A stretch of DNA of 27,654 nt, taken from assembly GCA_030141605.1 (NCBI GenBank), contig JAQGDQ010000775.1, forward strand, positions 70,095 through 97,748, given 5' to 3'. Shown piece by piece: positions 10,930-19,790 of the stretch (its first letter is position 1; each line of letters starts with the position of its first letter). The position numbers were made by a program, and so were the translations under genes. The notes beneath the pieces are model-generated. The model was not told where the DNA came from. It worked only from the letters and a program-made list of their open reading frames with translations, and made no database searches. The stretch comes from Tubiluchus corallicola (Eukaryota > Priapulida > Priapulimorpha > Priapulimorphida > Tubiluchidae).

Positions 10930-11275
10930 GCGAAATGAGCAGCATTTTCCCGGACCCAACTCCCGACTTTTTTTGGAAATTTTGGTCAAACAGCTTATAG
11001 AAAAAACTTTCTAGCGGCGCCTGGCGGGACTAGCTGTTTAGAAAGAGGAAGAACGGGGCTACACGCTGATGTAGGCTATGTGTTAGGACACGTCCACCAA
11101 GAGGAGTACCGGCGAGTTAATTTGATGTTCGATTTTCGGCAATTTTCGCTTTGAAAACTGCTGACGCAAAGCCATTGTTCTAACGTCATCCATTATACTC
11201 TAGCTTTAATTCAGTAAAAGCTACTGACTTTGCGTTAGGTAAGTAAACAAACACTAGGGAGGATGTTCGCGTATT
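10930..11275 (+). repeat. Repeat X, copy A
   Basis: The reverse complement of 19791-20165 matches this stretch throughout. Landmarks: TTTTCCCGGACCCAACTC, TTTTGGTCAAACAGC, GGCGCCTGG, TTAGAAAGAGGAAGAA, TTAGGACACGTCCACCAA, CGAGTTAATT, CCATTATACTCT, TTTAATTCAGTAAAAGCT, and GATGTTCGCGTAT at the 3' end. No terminal inverted repeats, RT or transposase are seen. The frame open in copy B is interrupted here and most differences would change amino acids, so a protein role is not supported. Confidence 0.85.
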
Positions 11276-11466
11276 TTTGATTATACGTGTAAATTTACAT
11301 GCAAAATTTTTTGCGGGGCCTTTGCTAGTAACAGTATTAATACCTTTCAAGTTCATTTTTTCTTGCTTTCAAGCAAGATTCTGCTAGTAAATCACTCTAC
11401 GCACAGACTAATGCATAATTAAGTAAAGTCCACGTAAAACAACTGAAGTTACTGAACTGATGCGGG

Positions 11467-11900
11467 TGTGAAAGTTATTTGTGAAGTTGAAATTGAACAC
11501 TTGTAGAAAACAACTAAACACCAGATTACATGTTTGCACAAAACTGAAACACTTTTATTGCACTACAGAGTTATATGTAACATGACTGCTAATCTACACT
11601 GAGGACCAGAGTGTCCTGCACTGATCACGAAGAATTAGACAGTGAGTCCCATGAGTTGCACGACTGCACTGCCTGAGACAGAGAGTGACTAGCAGTGAAA
11701 TCTAGCCAGTTTATATAGGTAGAGAACTATGCAAAAACTTGGCTTCACATATCCCATTACAGTGAAAATATGGGATATCCAGTGAGTTTGCATATTCACT
11801 GTACCGAACAATTGTACTAGGGGTGAATTGAACTAGTAAAATGTTAAAGTAACCAATCAATAGATGGCAGCACCTAAAATATACAGTTACAACTTTCACA
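11467..11900 (-). mobile_element. Solo LTR of an LTR retrotransposon, 434 bp
   Basis: On the minus strand it starts TGTGAAAGTT and ends AACTTTCACA, a perfect 10-bp inverted terminus with the TG...CA ends of retroviral-type LTRs. A TATA box (CTATATAAAC) lies near 11709-11719. A poly(A) signal AATAAA lies at 11554-11559, about 155 bases downstream, which is the usual U3-R arrangement. The flanks are GCGGG (11462-11466) and GAGGG (11901-11905), a 5-bp target duplication with one mismatch. No second LTR, primer-binding site or gag-pol coding lies next to it. It is therefore most likely the product of recombination between the two LTRs of a full element. Superfamily (Gypsy or Pao/BEL) is undetermined. 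Confidence 0.8.
11709..11719 (-). promoter_or_regulatory. TATA box in solo LTR
   Basis: CTATATAAAC on the minus strand, placed in the middle of the LTR and upstream of the AATAAA at 11554-11559. The position fits a U3 promoter. Confidence 0.6.
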
Positions 11901-12380
11901 GAGGGAGAGCGCTTTGCTTTTTCCTCACATCATGTGACCGTTGTAGTTAAGACGAGTTGCTGTGGTACAATTAACCTTTGACCTACAGCATTTGCGCGTG
12001 CGCACAATGAAACTGTGAGAAGGCTTATTGAAGTTCAGCAATAAAACTATTATAGTGACGTTATAGTGCAAAATGTTAAGCAATGATCACTAGTGCAAAG
12101 GATCTTGGTTTCAAACTTTCTCATGCCTTCACCCTACAAAGATTAAGCACGGTTTCATAAGGTTTCATGAGTATTAGCTTATTAGATTAGTGTAGTTTTC
12201 CGTTTCAATGGTGCAACTAAATTAAATTTGTAAAATGTTGAACTATACTAATTACGATAACAGTTTACACGTTGCAAATAAGCAAACTACTATTCAAGCA
12301 ATTGGTACACTAACTCTATTCAAAGCTGCACTTTTCGTAATCAAATTAGTTAGTTAGTTGGTAGATGAGCTGGTTATTTT
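11901..12380. other. Non-coding spacer, nothing recognised
   Basis: No recognised gene or repeat. A run of GTTAGTTAGTTGG near 12347-12361 leads into the tetranucleotide array. Confidence 0.4.
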
Positions 12381-12500
12381 GTCAGTCAGTCAGTCAGTCA
12401 GTCAGTCAGTCAGTCAGTCAGTCAGTTAGTCAGTCAGACAGTCAGTCAGTCAGTCAGTCAGTCAGTCAGTCAGTCAGTCAGTCAGTCAGTCAGTCAGTCA
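12381..12500 (+). repeat. (GTCA)n microsatellite, 120 bp
   Basis: Thirty consecutive GTCA units with only two substituted units near 12425-12440 (GTTA and GACA). It looks recently expanded. Confidence 0.98.
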
Positions 12501-12777
12501 ATTCGCTGTTCTGATACAGCAATAGCTTACATTTCTGGTGAAATTGTGTAAAACATTATCATAATAATGGAATCAGTGACCAGCACGTTTTAAAAATATC
12601 TAAAAAATTTACTAAAATCTTTACTTTTTAAATATTTCTTTCAAGTTGTTGTAAAAGAATTGCCCATGCAATATTTGATTAGACTGAGAAAAATGTGAGT
12701 TGGATACAAAAACAAATGCATCTAAATCAAATATTTCCCAATATTGAATACGAACTGGAAATGCTCAAGCGAATTCA

Positions 12778-12822
12778 CATACATCCACATACATACATAT
12801 ACATACATATATACATATAGTA
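12778..12822 (+). repeat. (CATA)n-like microsatellite
   Basis: Alternating CATACATA and TATACATA units, impure. Confidence 0.85.
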
Positions 12823-12966
12823 TTGTCCACATACATTTTTGCATTTCTTGATTAAATCTTTGTCTATATATGTGGATGTATATCAAAAACTCATTACGTA
12901 ATTAACTATAATAACCCATTTGCATTTCTGGCTATTTGGTTGACTGAGTAACTGCTCAATTTAATT

Positions 12967-12997
12967 GAAACACACACACACACGCACACACACACAA
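12967..12997 (+). repeat. (CA)n microsatellite
   Basis: A CA dinucleotide run with a single CG interruption. Confidence 0.95.
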
Positions 12998-13374
12998 ACG
13001 AGCGAATGAACACATGCACACACGTATATACTGACTAATTGCGATGACCTATACCGCAATGTTGGCTGTAACAGAGCTACGAAGGCTGCGCTATTTCGGA
13101 GTTTTTTTCCCCGCGAGAGGCGCAAAGAGCGCTTCATGACTTTTCCGCAGGACACAAATAAGTTAATTACTCATTAATTAAGCAACGCAGCGCTAAAATT
13201 TTTCTGCCGAATTACTGTCGGGTAAGTCAGTTGTAAAACATGTCCAACTTGATTTTCGTGATATCCCTCCTTTAAAGATGAAGACAAAGATTGCTCTCAA
13301 AGCTTGGATTCCAAAACTTGAAAAATACGCTAATGCTCCAAGCAAATAGTGGTAGAGACAGTTATTTTCTTTTC

Positions 13375-13985
13375 TTGGGACTGCAAATATTTTGCAAAGC
13401 TAATTCTGCAAAGAACAGAGAAGAGCTAACATCTTAAAGCTACTACTGGTAGAGAGCGCCTATTTTCTGTTCCTGGCCGAGCAAATATTTTACAAAGGAG
13501 AGAAAGTTTGAGAACAGTCTGACCTTGGGAAGAGCAAATAATTGTCGAAGCTGTTAGCGGGCGAGAGCGCATTTTTGTACTGAGCATATATTTTGCAAAG
13601 GACAGCAAGTTTTCGAGCACTCACCCCCTGGGAAGAGCAAATAATTGTCGAAGCTATTAGCGGGCGAGAGCGCATTCTTCTACTGAGTAAATATATTTTT
13701 GCAAAGGAAATTTACAAAAGAACAGAAAGTAGGAGATCACACACTCCCTGGGAAGACAATTAGATGCACAGAGCGCTTATTGTGTTCTAGCTGAGTAAAT
13801 GTTTGGCAAAGCTAATTTTATTAATGACAAAAGGTTTGCGAGCACTCACCCCATGGGAAGACAAATTAGATGCACAGAGGGCTTATTGTGTTTTAGGAGA
13901 GTAAATGTTTGGCAAAGCTAATTTTATAAATGACAAAAGCTTTGCGAGCACTCACCCCCATGGAAGAGCTTAGAACTGTTTACCT
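13375..13985 (+). repeat. Degenerate minisatellite, about 102-120 bp unit
   Basis: The motif GGGAAGA (GGAAGA in the last unit) recurs at 13528, 13630, 13750, 13855 and 13961, spacings of 102, 120, 105 and 106 bases. Within each unit the order is GGGAAGA, then a block ending in GAGCGC (GAGGGC in one unit), then AGTAAATATTT/TTGCAAAG, then CGAGCACTCACCCC. A more diverged unit precedes at 13375-13527. The two 3'-most units are almost identical to each other (both contain TTAGATGCACAGAG and TTGGCAAAGCTAATTTTA), so the array grew at that end. The short minus-strand ORFs in it are repeat artefacts. Confidence 0.85.
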
Positions 13986-14301
13986 TTGAGATGACTGTCT
14001 TTTCTTTCGAAAATAAGCTCCAGACGCCCTGACATTAATCCATCGTTTTGTTCTCTTAGCACCTGGGAAGCGAATGGCATGCGACCCTGGGAACAGAGAA
14101 AACTGCTTTACAGGGAATCTTCCCGGGATTATTTGAACGTCACGCTGATTCACAAGCGCCATTTCTATTTTACCTGTAAAAAAATTCTTTTCCGAGTAAA
14201 AAGTGGTGAAAATTTTTCACCAACATGTTCGTTTTGCAATTTTAAATTTTATGAGCTAAGAATCTGCAAAGTGCATGTTCCATTTTAATGTGTCTTACCG
14301 C

Positions 14302-14395
<94 letters not shown>
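14302..14395 (+). repeat. (TAA)n microsatellite, about 31 units
   Basis: A nearly pure ATA/TAA run. It lies just upstream of the 5' end of the LINE-C remnant. Confidence 0.98.
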
Positions 14396-14429
14396 TTAGA
14401 TGCTGATTTTAGATTACATTACCTAAATA

Positions 14430-15870
14430 TATATTATTGACTTTAGTTACAGAAAATTATAGAGCATCATGTAATCAGAGACTTCATTCAGAATTTGTAA
14501 GATCAAATGATTTAGTTTGGGAAGACAATAGTGTACCTAACGGTTACACATACTGTAATGAAGCTTTAGGCCACTACACGTATATTGATCATGTAAATTC
14601 CTCGATTGAAATATAATCTAGAAAATATGATGGTTTTAAATGATGGTGGTAATTTATCAGATCACTTTCCAAATGAACTGGCTATAAATGTTAATAATGT
14701 ACTTAATAGAGACAGTACTTATAAATCTAAAAAGCACACGTATATGAAATGGAAAAATATAGATTTACAAAAATATCAATCGGAAATTGAAACCAATTTA
14801 AGAAATGTGTGTGTCCCATTGCATTTACTAAGAAACTGCCCTAATGAATGTAATGATCTAGAACATCGTAAGACGTTAGACATCTTTGATGCAAATATTG
14901 TTCAAGTACTTATTAAGGCTGGCATAACTGCTGTTCCTTTCTGTCCCCCCCCCCCCGGGTTTACAGAAGCACTGGTGGAATAGAGAAATTTTCTGTACTA
15001 AAACAGGAATTGATTAATGCTCACGTTGTCAGGGTCATGTAGACACTTACGTGAAATGCTTAAAATCTGCGAAAAATATGGTATAGAATTGAGTATCTCA
15101 TTTAATCCTAACAAAACATGGCTTCTTTATTTTGGTAAAAGCTTTACTGGAAAAGGTGTAATCTGTTTTTGCGGTAAACAGATTATCTGGAAAGTATTTG
15201 GGATGCGATATTTTGACAAGTTTTTCTACTGATGTTTCAAGATTAAAAAGGAAATTCATTGGTTTCATGAATAATATTCTCTCAAGTATGGGCCATAATC
15301 GTAATGACATAGTAACTAAAACTCTGATCAATACATATTGTCTACCCATTTTACTATACGGATGCGAAATTGGGGGTATATCAAACAATGAAGTTAATGC
15401 CGTTAGGGTAAAATGGAACACTGCTTATAGAAAAATATTCGGTTTTAGACAAAATGAAAGCGTCAAATTGTTAATGTATTTTTGTGGCACAATGCCTGCG
15501 AATTATTTAATAGATAGTCGAAAATTAAACTTTGTGAGCAAAATTGTAAACTCTTGCACAGTATGAATTCCAAAGCTATGCTATTATGTAAATAACAGTC
15601 AAGTAAATTTAAGATTTAAATATAGTTGTACTGTAGATCTAAACGAAGATGTAAAATTAAAGGTTAAGAACGCATTTAAAGATTATGTTTTAAGATATCT
15701 ATTATAGCTCATTACACCACTGTATACTGTAATATAATAACAACGGAACTACAACGCGTGGTTATTATCAAGTTGAATGTCTGTAGATATGATACTTTAC
15801 TAACATCTTTATCTTTTTAAACTGTATATTTTTTATACGAAATAAACTCATAATAATGATGATATTATAA
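14430..15870 (+). mobile_element. LINE-C remnant, internally deleted non-LTR retrotransposon
   Basis: Plus-strand remnant containing the end of the endonuclease, a short linker, and the thumb/C-terminal part of a reverse transcriptase. It is followed by AATAAA at 15840-15845 and an AT-rich tail. The 5' end is truncated next to a TAA microsatellite. It lies upstream of the sulfotransferase exon on the same strand, so it probably sits in an intron of that gene or just outside it. Confidence 0.85.
14470..15707 (+). pseudogene. LINE-C ORF2 remnant (EN C-terminus, RT thumb), frameshifted
   Basis: Pieces in order: RASCNQRLHSEFVRSNDLVW with TYCNEALGHYTYIDHV (endonuclease end); after a frameshift, GGNLSDHFPNELAI, which carries the conserved S-D-H of LINE endonucleases; then KHWWNREIF, displaced by a 12-base C run at 14945-14956. 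The next recognisable piece is SCRHLREMLKICEKYG with LSISFNPNKT, which normally follows the catalytic ADD motif. The fingers and palm with both catalytic aspartate motifs are therefore missing, lost around 15005-15025. Downstream, after another frameshift near 15200, come CDILTSF, INTYCLPILLYGCE and NTAYRKIFGF, and a C-terminal DYVLRYLL ending at a TAG. This resembles CR1/L2-type RT ends. It is dead for retrotransposition. Confidence 0.85.
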
Positions 15871-16192
15871 ATAATGCTGTGTACCATTAATTATTATTAT
15901 ACATTATACGTCGTTGAACAAAATACACGAAAGGCGCTCAACGCTGTCGAGTAATACTATGCAGTTGACTAAATTGTTAAAGATTATAACTATGAATTAT
16001 TTGTGTAATCATAATAATCCCATAAAGACCTTTGATGTTAAGATTATATATATATATATATATACCTTCAGTGACTTTAGTGTATATACCACGTTGAAGC
16101 AATAAATTTAAACCAATCGCGTGGTGGTAGTCCACTCAATTCAATAAGTCAGTGCAAATATAAAATATAACTCTTTTGATGCTCTATTTCAG
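15871..16192 (+). other. Intron 3' part upstream of sulfotransferase exon
   Basis: AT-rich sequence with a (TA)n run at 16046-16065. It ends in a pyrimidine-rich tract and CAG (16190-16192). The exons that encode the N-terminal tail and membrane anchor of the sulfotransferase were looked for upstream and not found. Confidence 0.6.
16185..16192 (+). promoter_or_regulatory. Splice acceptor of sulfotransferase exon
   Basis: TATTTCAG immediately precedes the coding sequence GG-TAC-CCA. The exon begins in phase 1: the first base of the glycine codon of G-Y-P-R-S-G-S-T must come from the previous exon. Confidence 0.8.
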
Positions 16193-17174
16193 GGTACCCA
16201 AGAAGTGGTTCTACATTTGTCGGTGACATTTTCAACAACCATCCCGAAGTGTTCTATATATTTGAACCTGCCTGGTTTGAAGAAGCCCAGATTTTTGGTC
16301 CAGAAGATGGGAAAGGTCGACGTAGTGGACCCTTGACAGTGATGAGCCAGAAGTTGATAGAAAATCTTGCCTCGTGCAATTATACTGGTGAACACATGGT
16401 GAATTTTATACGCTATCAAGAGAAAAGACGTAAAACCTATCATTCTCGAGCACTAGCTAGGGAAAAAGGGTGTGATGAGGAAAACTTTGGAAACAGAATT
16501 AAGAAATGCTGGGCATCTCCACCTTCTGGCGATTTACATCTTTCTCCACTACATTGGTAAAGGTTTGCCAAAATTACAATACCCATGTTTACAAAGTACT
16601 TCGCCTTCGTGTAGTAGACGTCTTGGCGTTACTGAATATCCCTAGATATAACGTGAAAGTTTTATACATGATTCGAGATCCAAGGGCAATTATAAAATCC
16701 AGAATGCAGTTAGGGTGGATGAAAAATCTCACTGGTGAGGCATATGGTGAGGATAATCCATCCACACTATGCTATGACATGATGGATGACTATGAGAGTG
16801 CAGTGAGACTGAATTTACCCAGTGACGTAATGAAAATTATAAAATATGCGGATATAGCAGACGACCCTATTAACAAAGTAAAGGAACTATTTGAATTCGT
16901 AGGACTTTATTATACAGAAAATATTGACAAATACCTTAAGAAGAATGGCCTAGCAAAGACAGGTGGAGAAGGTGGACTTGGTACAAATAGTAAGAACTCT
17001 ACAAAAACAGCAAACGCTTGGAAGGACAAATTAACTGAGTCAGAAATACTCATGATTGAAAAACAATGTGGAGAATTTTTGAATCGCGCTGGTTACAAAT
17101 TTATGCAGATGAAAGACAAGTCCTACATACGACTTCTGCGAAATTTAAAAATAGCAAATGGATATATTCGGTAA
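16193..17174 (+). CDS. Carbohydrate sulfotransferase (CHST1/3-like), terminal exon with a frame break
   Basis: Golgi sulfotransferases of this family move sulfate from PAPS to sugars of glycosaminoglycans or glycoproteins. The 5'-phosphosulfate loop [11 protein letters not shown] opens the exon, followed by [14 protein letters not shown]. The 3'-phosphate loop is [20 protein letters not shown] near 16652-16710, preceded by the conserved VYKVLRLRV. The C-terminal part ([44 protein letters not shown]) also fits. Sequons NYT, NLT and NST suit a lumenal domain. About 327 codons cover the whole catalytic domain; the anchor exon is not in view. One break: the first half (to about 16560) and the second half (from about 16506) are in different frames, equivalent to a loss of one base, in a weakly conserved loop between cysteines. 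It may be a pseudogene, a sequence error or real. Human CHST1 has the same order of motifs. Confidence 0.85.
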
Positions 17175-17189
17175 ATCTATTTCTCCTAA

Positions 17190-17195
17190 AATAAA
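17190..17195 (+). terminator. Possible poly(A) signal of sulfotransferase
   Basis: AATAAA lies 16 bases after the TAA stop. This is unusually close, so a later signal may be the one used. Confidence 0.4.
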
Positions 17196-17360
17196 ACACA
17201 TTGCATGCATTTTATGTGTGACCTTTATGTCCTGATGCAGCAATACATAACTGCATTAATGTTACGATACAAAAGCATGTTACGTAGAATGATGTGATCA
17301 TTATAATTATTTTTCTCCTATAGTAAATGATTTCACAAAATGAAAATGTACTGAGAACAG

Positions 17361-17526
17361 CAAACAACAACAACAAGAACAACAACAACAACAAACAACA
17401 ACAACAACAAACAACAACAACAACAGCAACAGCGGCAGCAACGGCAACAGCAACAACAACATCAACAGCAGTTGCAGCAGCAGCAAGAACGACAGCAACA
17501 GCGGCAGCAGCAGCATCAATAACAAC
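17361..17526 (+). repeat. (CAA)n/(CAG)n trinucleotide array
   Basis: Interrupted CAA units pass into CAG/CGG/GCA units toward the right. The array is open in several frames on both strands: poly-Asn/Gln/Thr/Ala on plus, and poly-Leu/Val/Ala on minus. This open character comes from the repeat itself. No splice signals or flanking coding support an exon. Confidence 0.95.
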
Positions 17527-17964
17527 TATGATAACGGACTGCCAGGAAACCGCATATATATTCCTGAAGTTAAATTTAATTTTCTGTGTGTATAAAATCG
17601 TCCCTAAATTCTCTAGCATTTTTTCTAATTAATGAATTTTCCTTTAACTACAGTCTTATAATAGAGGCTTGAATGTTAAACTTAGATTTGCCCTTAGAAT
17701 AGGTCTGTAGGTAGTTTCAGACCATACAAGTGTGCATTGCATGAAGCCTACAATTTAGATTAATTTATGAAGGAAAACTTTATATAAGGCCGCCCTACAT
17801 GAGCAACGAGGACGACTCTCTTAGCTTTCACTGGCTAATAGAGCAAGTCTCTCTATATAGGCCTAAGTAGTGCAAAATATAATTAAAATTGCGGTGCAAC
17901 TAACTTGAATTTATGTTATTCCTTATACAATAAAACAAATTTTCGATACGGACTATGCAATTAT
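17527..17964. other. Non-coding spacer, nothing recognised
   Basis: No gene or repeat identified. A TATATAAGG string occurs at 17781-17789 without an associated gene. Confidence 0.4.
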
Positions 17965-18046
17965 TACCAACACCGCCCTCGGTCCATTCCCGTTTTCTAG
18001 AAATAAGAAGTATTTGCAAAAAAACGGCCAAAAAGGCCATTTTTAC
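17965..18046 (-). repeat. Repeat X, partial copy C
   Basis: Matches the part of copy B at about 20218-20297. Shared: CCATTCCCGTT against CCCGTTCCCGTT, then TTTGCAAAAAA, ACGGCC and GGCCATTTTT. Both copies contain GGCC-(5-6 nt, mostly A)-GGCC, which can form a small hairpin. Only this end segment is present. Confidence 0.65.
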
Positions 18047-18109
18047 TTTTATTTCGCTTCCCGTTCATCCTGGTGTGCCCAATTCGAAAAATAAACCCCC
18101 AAAATAAAC

Positions 18110-18330
18110 CAGGTGGCATAGCTCAATGGTAGCATCATAAGCGTGCTCGCTTACCACCCAGGAGATCGTGGGTTCAACTCTCGACCGAATCCATGCAAAT
18201 ACTTGAAAAATGGTGCCGCCGGTTCTTCGACCAGCACTGAAAAGACTTCCACCTCTCTGAGAAGAGACCCTGCAATAGAGGAAAAGCAAAAGAGAGCACA
18301 AGAATGTAGTGTGTCAACCTCTAGTAGAAT
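18110..18330 (+). mobile_element. tRNA-derived SINE (head with A and B boxes)
   Basis: A pol III A box TAGCTCAATGG lies at 18119-18129 and a B box GGTTCAACTC at 18171-18180, separated by the spacing seen in tRNAs. Between them is a tRNA-like anticodon arm (TAAGCG...CGCTTA). The T-arm stem has a mismatch and no paired acceptor stem is evident, so this is a SINE head rather than a working tRNA gene. The 3' limit is uncertain; sequence to about 18330 may be the SINE body. A LINE 3' fragment follows closely. Confidence 0.7.
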
Positions 18331-18351
18331 GGATACACACAGACTTTTGAT

Positions 18352-18640
18352 TTGTTTAGTCATCCTATATATTCAAATAGGACAGCGCCTCTTCGTCAAC
18401 TGGAAAGAGATTCCTGGACAAAGGCCAGAATATCAGGTCATAAATTGGCTATTGAAATTGGCAGGTGGAGGAGTACACCTAGGCAAAGGCTGTTTTGCGA
18501 CTTCTGTACTAACGAACCAAGGCCTGTTCAAGACGAAGAAGATGTTTTGTGAAATTGTGCGAAGTCTGACCCGATCAGACAAGTACCGCGGTTCTCTAAT
18601 ATTGATGCATATTAATATTCAGGCATAACGATAACCAATC
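18352..18640 (+). pseudogene. LINE-D ORF2 C-terminus fragment
   Basis: The frame starting near 18352 reads ISGHKLAIEIGRWRSTPRQR, then LFCDFCTNEPRPVQDEEDVL, a stop, and NCAKSDPIRQVPRF. This is the familiar end of many LINE ORF2 proteins: a conserved H/K-L-A-I-E-x-G-R-W block and a C-x2-C...D-E-x-x-x-L...C zinc-binding tail. One in-frame TGA interrupts it and the rest of ORF2 is absent. The overlapping longer ORF (18143-18628) is in the wrong frame. It may be a separate 5'-truncated insertion or may share its 3' end with the adjacent SINE. Confidence 0.8.
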
Positions 18641-19000
18641 TATTGTGGACTATATTCATCGGTGCTTTAAGTATTTTGCATAATAATCACTGTTTCTTGT
18701 TGAACTGATAATGTAATGTAAAAGATGTTAATTATGTTAAATGCCATTTAGCACTTTTACTATCGTCAACGTATCAAAGCTTTGGAGAAAATTTGGACCA
18801 ACTTATTGTGTTATTCATGCGTTTACCCTGATCATAGTGTAATCATAGTTCTTGGTCAATAAATTACATACTTATTTACTTCCGAATATTCATCATCAAA
18901 AGTTCTACCATCATCGCTGGCAACGACCCTTTCTAGCAAATCTTTACCTTGCTCAGGCGTTTTAACTTTTCTTACAAATTTACGTTTTTTTCGTAATTAT
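18641..19000. other. Non-coding spacer before minisatellite
   Basis: No recognised gene. A poly(A)-signal-like AATAAA is at 18858-18863, which could be the end of the LINE-D insertion. Confidence 0.4.
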
Positions 19001-19790
19001 TCCGATTACCATTATTTTAGTTGATGACATCTTTATTCCCACTATCATTATTTTGCTTGATGACATTGTTATTGCACCGCTATCATTATTTCAGTTGCTG
19101 ACATTGTTATTGCACCGCTATCATTATTTTGCTTGATGACATTGTTATTCCCACTATCAATATTTCAGTTGCTGATATTGTTATTCCCGCTATCATTATT
19201 TCAGTTGCTGACATTGTTATTGCACCGCTATCATTATTTTAGTTAACGGCATTTTATTCCCACTATCATTATTTTGCTTGATGACATTGTTATTCCCACC
19301 ATCATTATTTCAGTTGCTGACATTGTTATTGCACCGCTATCATTATTTTAGTTAACGGCATTTTATTCCCACTATCATTATTTTAGTTTATGACATCTTT
19401 ATTCCCACTATCATTATTTTGCTTGATGACATTTCATTTTCACTATCATTATTTTAGTTGCTGACATTGTTATTCCCACTATCATTATTTCAGTTGCTGA
19501 CATTGTTATTGCACCGCTATCATTATTTCAGTTGCTGACATTGTTATTCCCACTATCATTATTTCAGTTGCTGACATTGTTATTCCCACTATCATTATTT
19601 TAGTTAACGGCATTTTATTCCCAGTATCATTATTTTAGTTGCTGACATTGTTATTCACACTATCATTATCTTTGTTGCTGACATCTTTATGCCCACTATG
19701 ATTATTTCAGTTGCTGACATTGTTATTTCCACTATAATTATTTTAGTTGATGACATTTTAGTCCCACAGTCGTTATTTTATTTCTTGGCA
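19001..19790 (+). repeat. Minisatellite, 36-38 bp unit, about 22 copies
   Basis: The unit is roughly ATTCCCACTATCATTATTTC then AGTTGCTGACATTGTT. The TATCATTA core recurs every 36-38 bases (for example 19043, 19081, 19119, 19155, 19191). Units vary in two modules. The head is either TTCCCACTATC or the two-base-longer TTGCACCGCTATC. The tail is AGTTGCTGACATTGTT, GCTTGATGACATTGTT or AGTTAACGGCATTTT. Modules recur in partly ordered blocks rather than at random. The array ends where repeat X copy B begins. No frame is open along it. Confidence 0.95.

Noticed and set aside
16556-16595. A 40-base intron (GTAAAG...ACAAAG) to explain the sulfotransferase frame break
   Set aside because: It would remove the conserved block leading into YKVLRLRV, and it is too short for a usual animal intron.
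17327-17632. 101-codon Asn/Gln/Thr/Ala-rich ORF and the Leu/Val-rich ORFs opposite it
   Set aside because: All are produced by the trinucleotide array, which is open in several frames at once.
18110-18191. Functional tRNA gene
   Set aside because: A and B boxes are present but the acceptor stem does not pair and the T stem has a mismatch. It fits a SINE head better.
18143-18628. 161-codon plus-strand ORF across the SINE and LINE-D tail
   Set aside because: The LINE homology (LAIEIGRW and the Cys-rich tail) is in a different frame, so this longer ORF is a shadow.
19001-19790. CRISPR-like array of regular repeats
   Set aside because: Units are contiguous with no unique spacers, and the genome is animal. 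This is a minisatellite.
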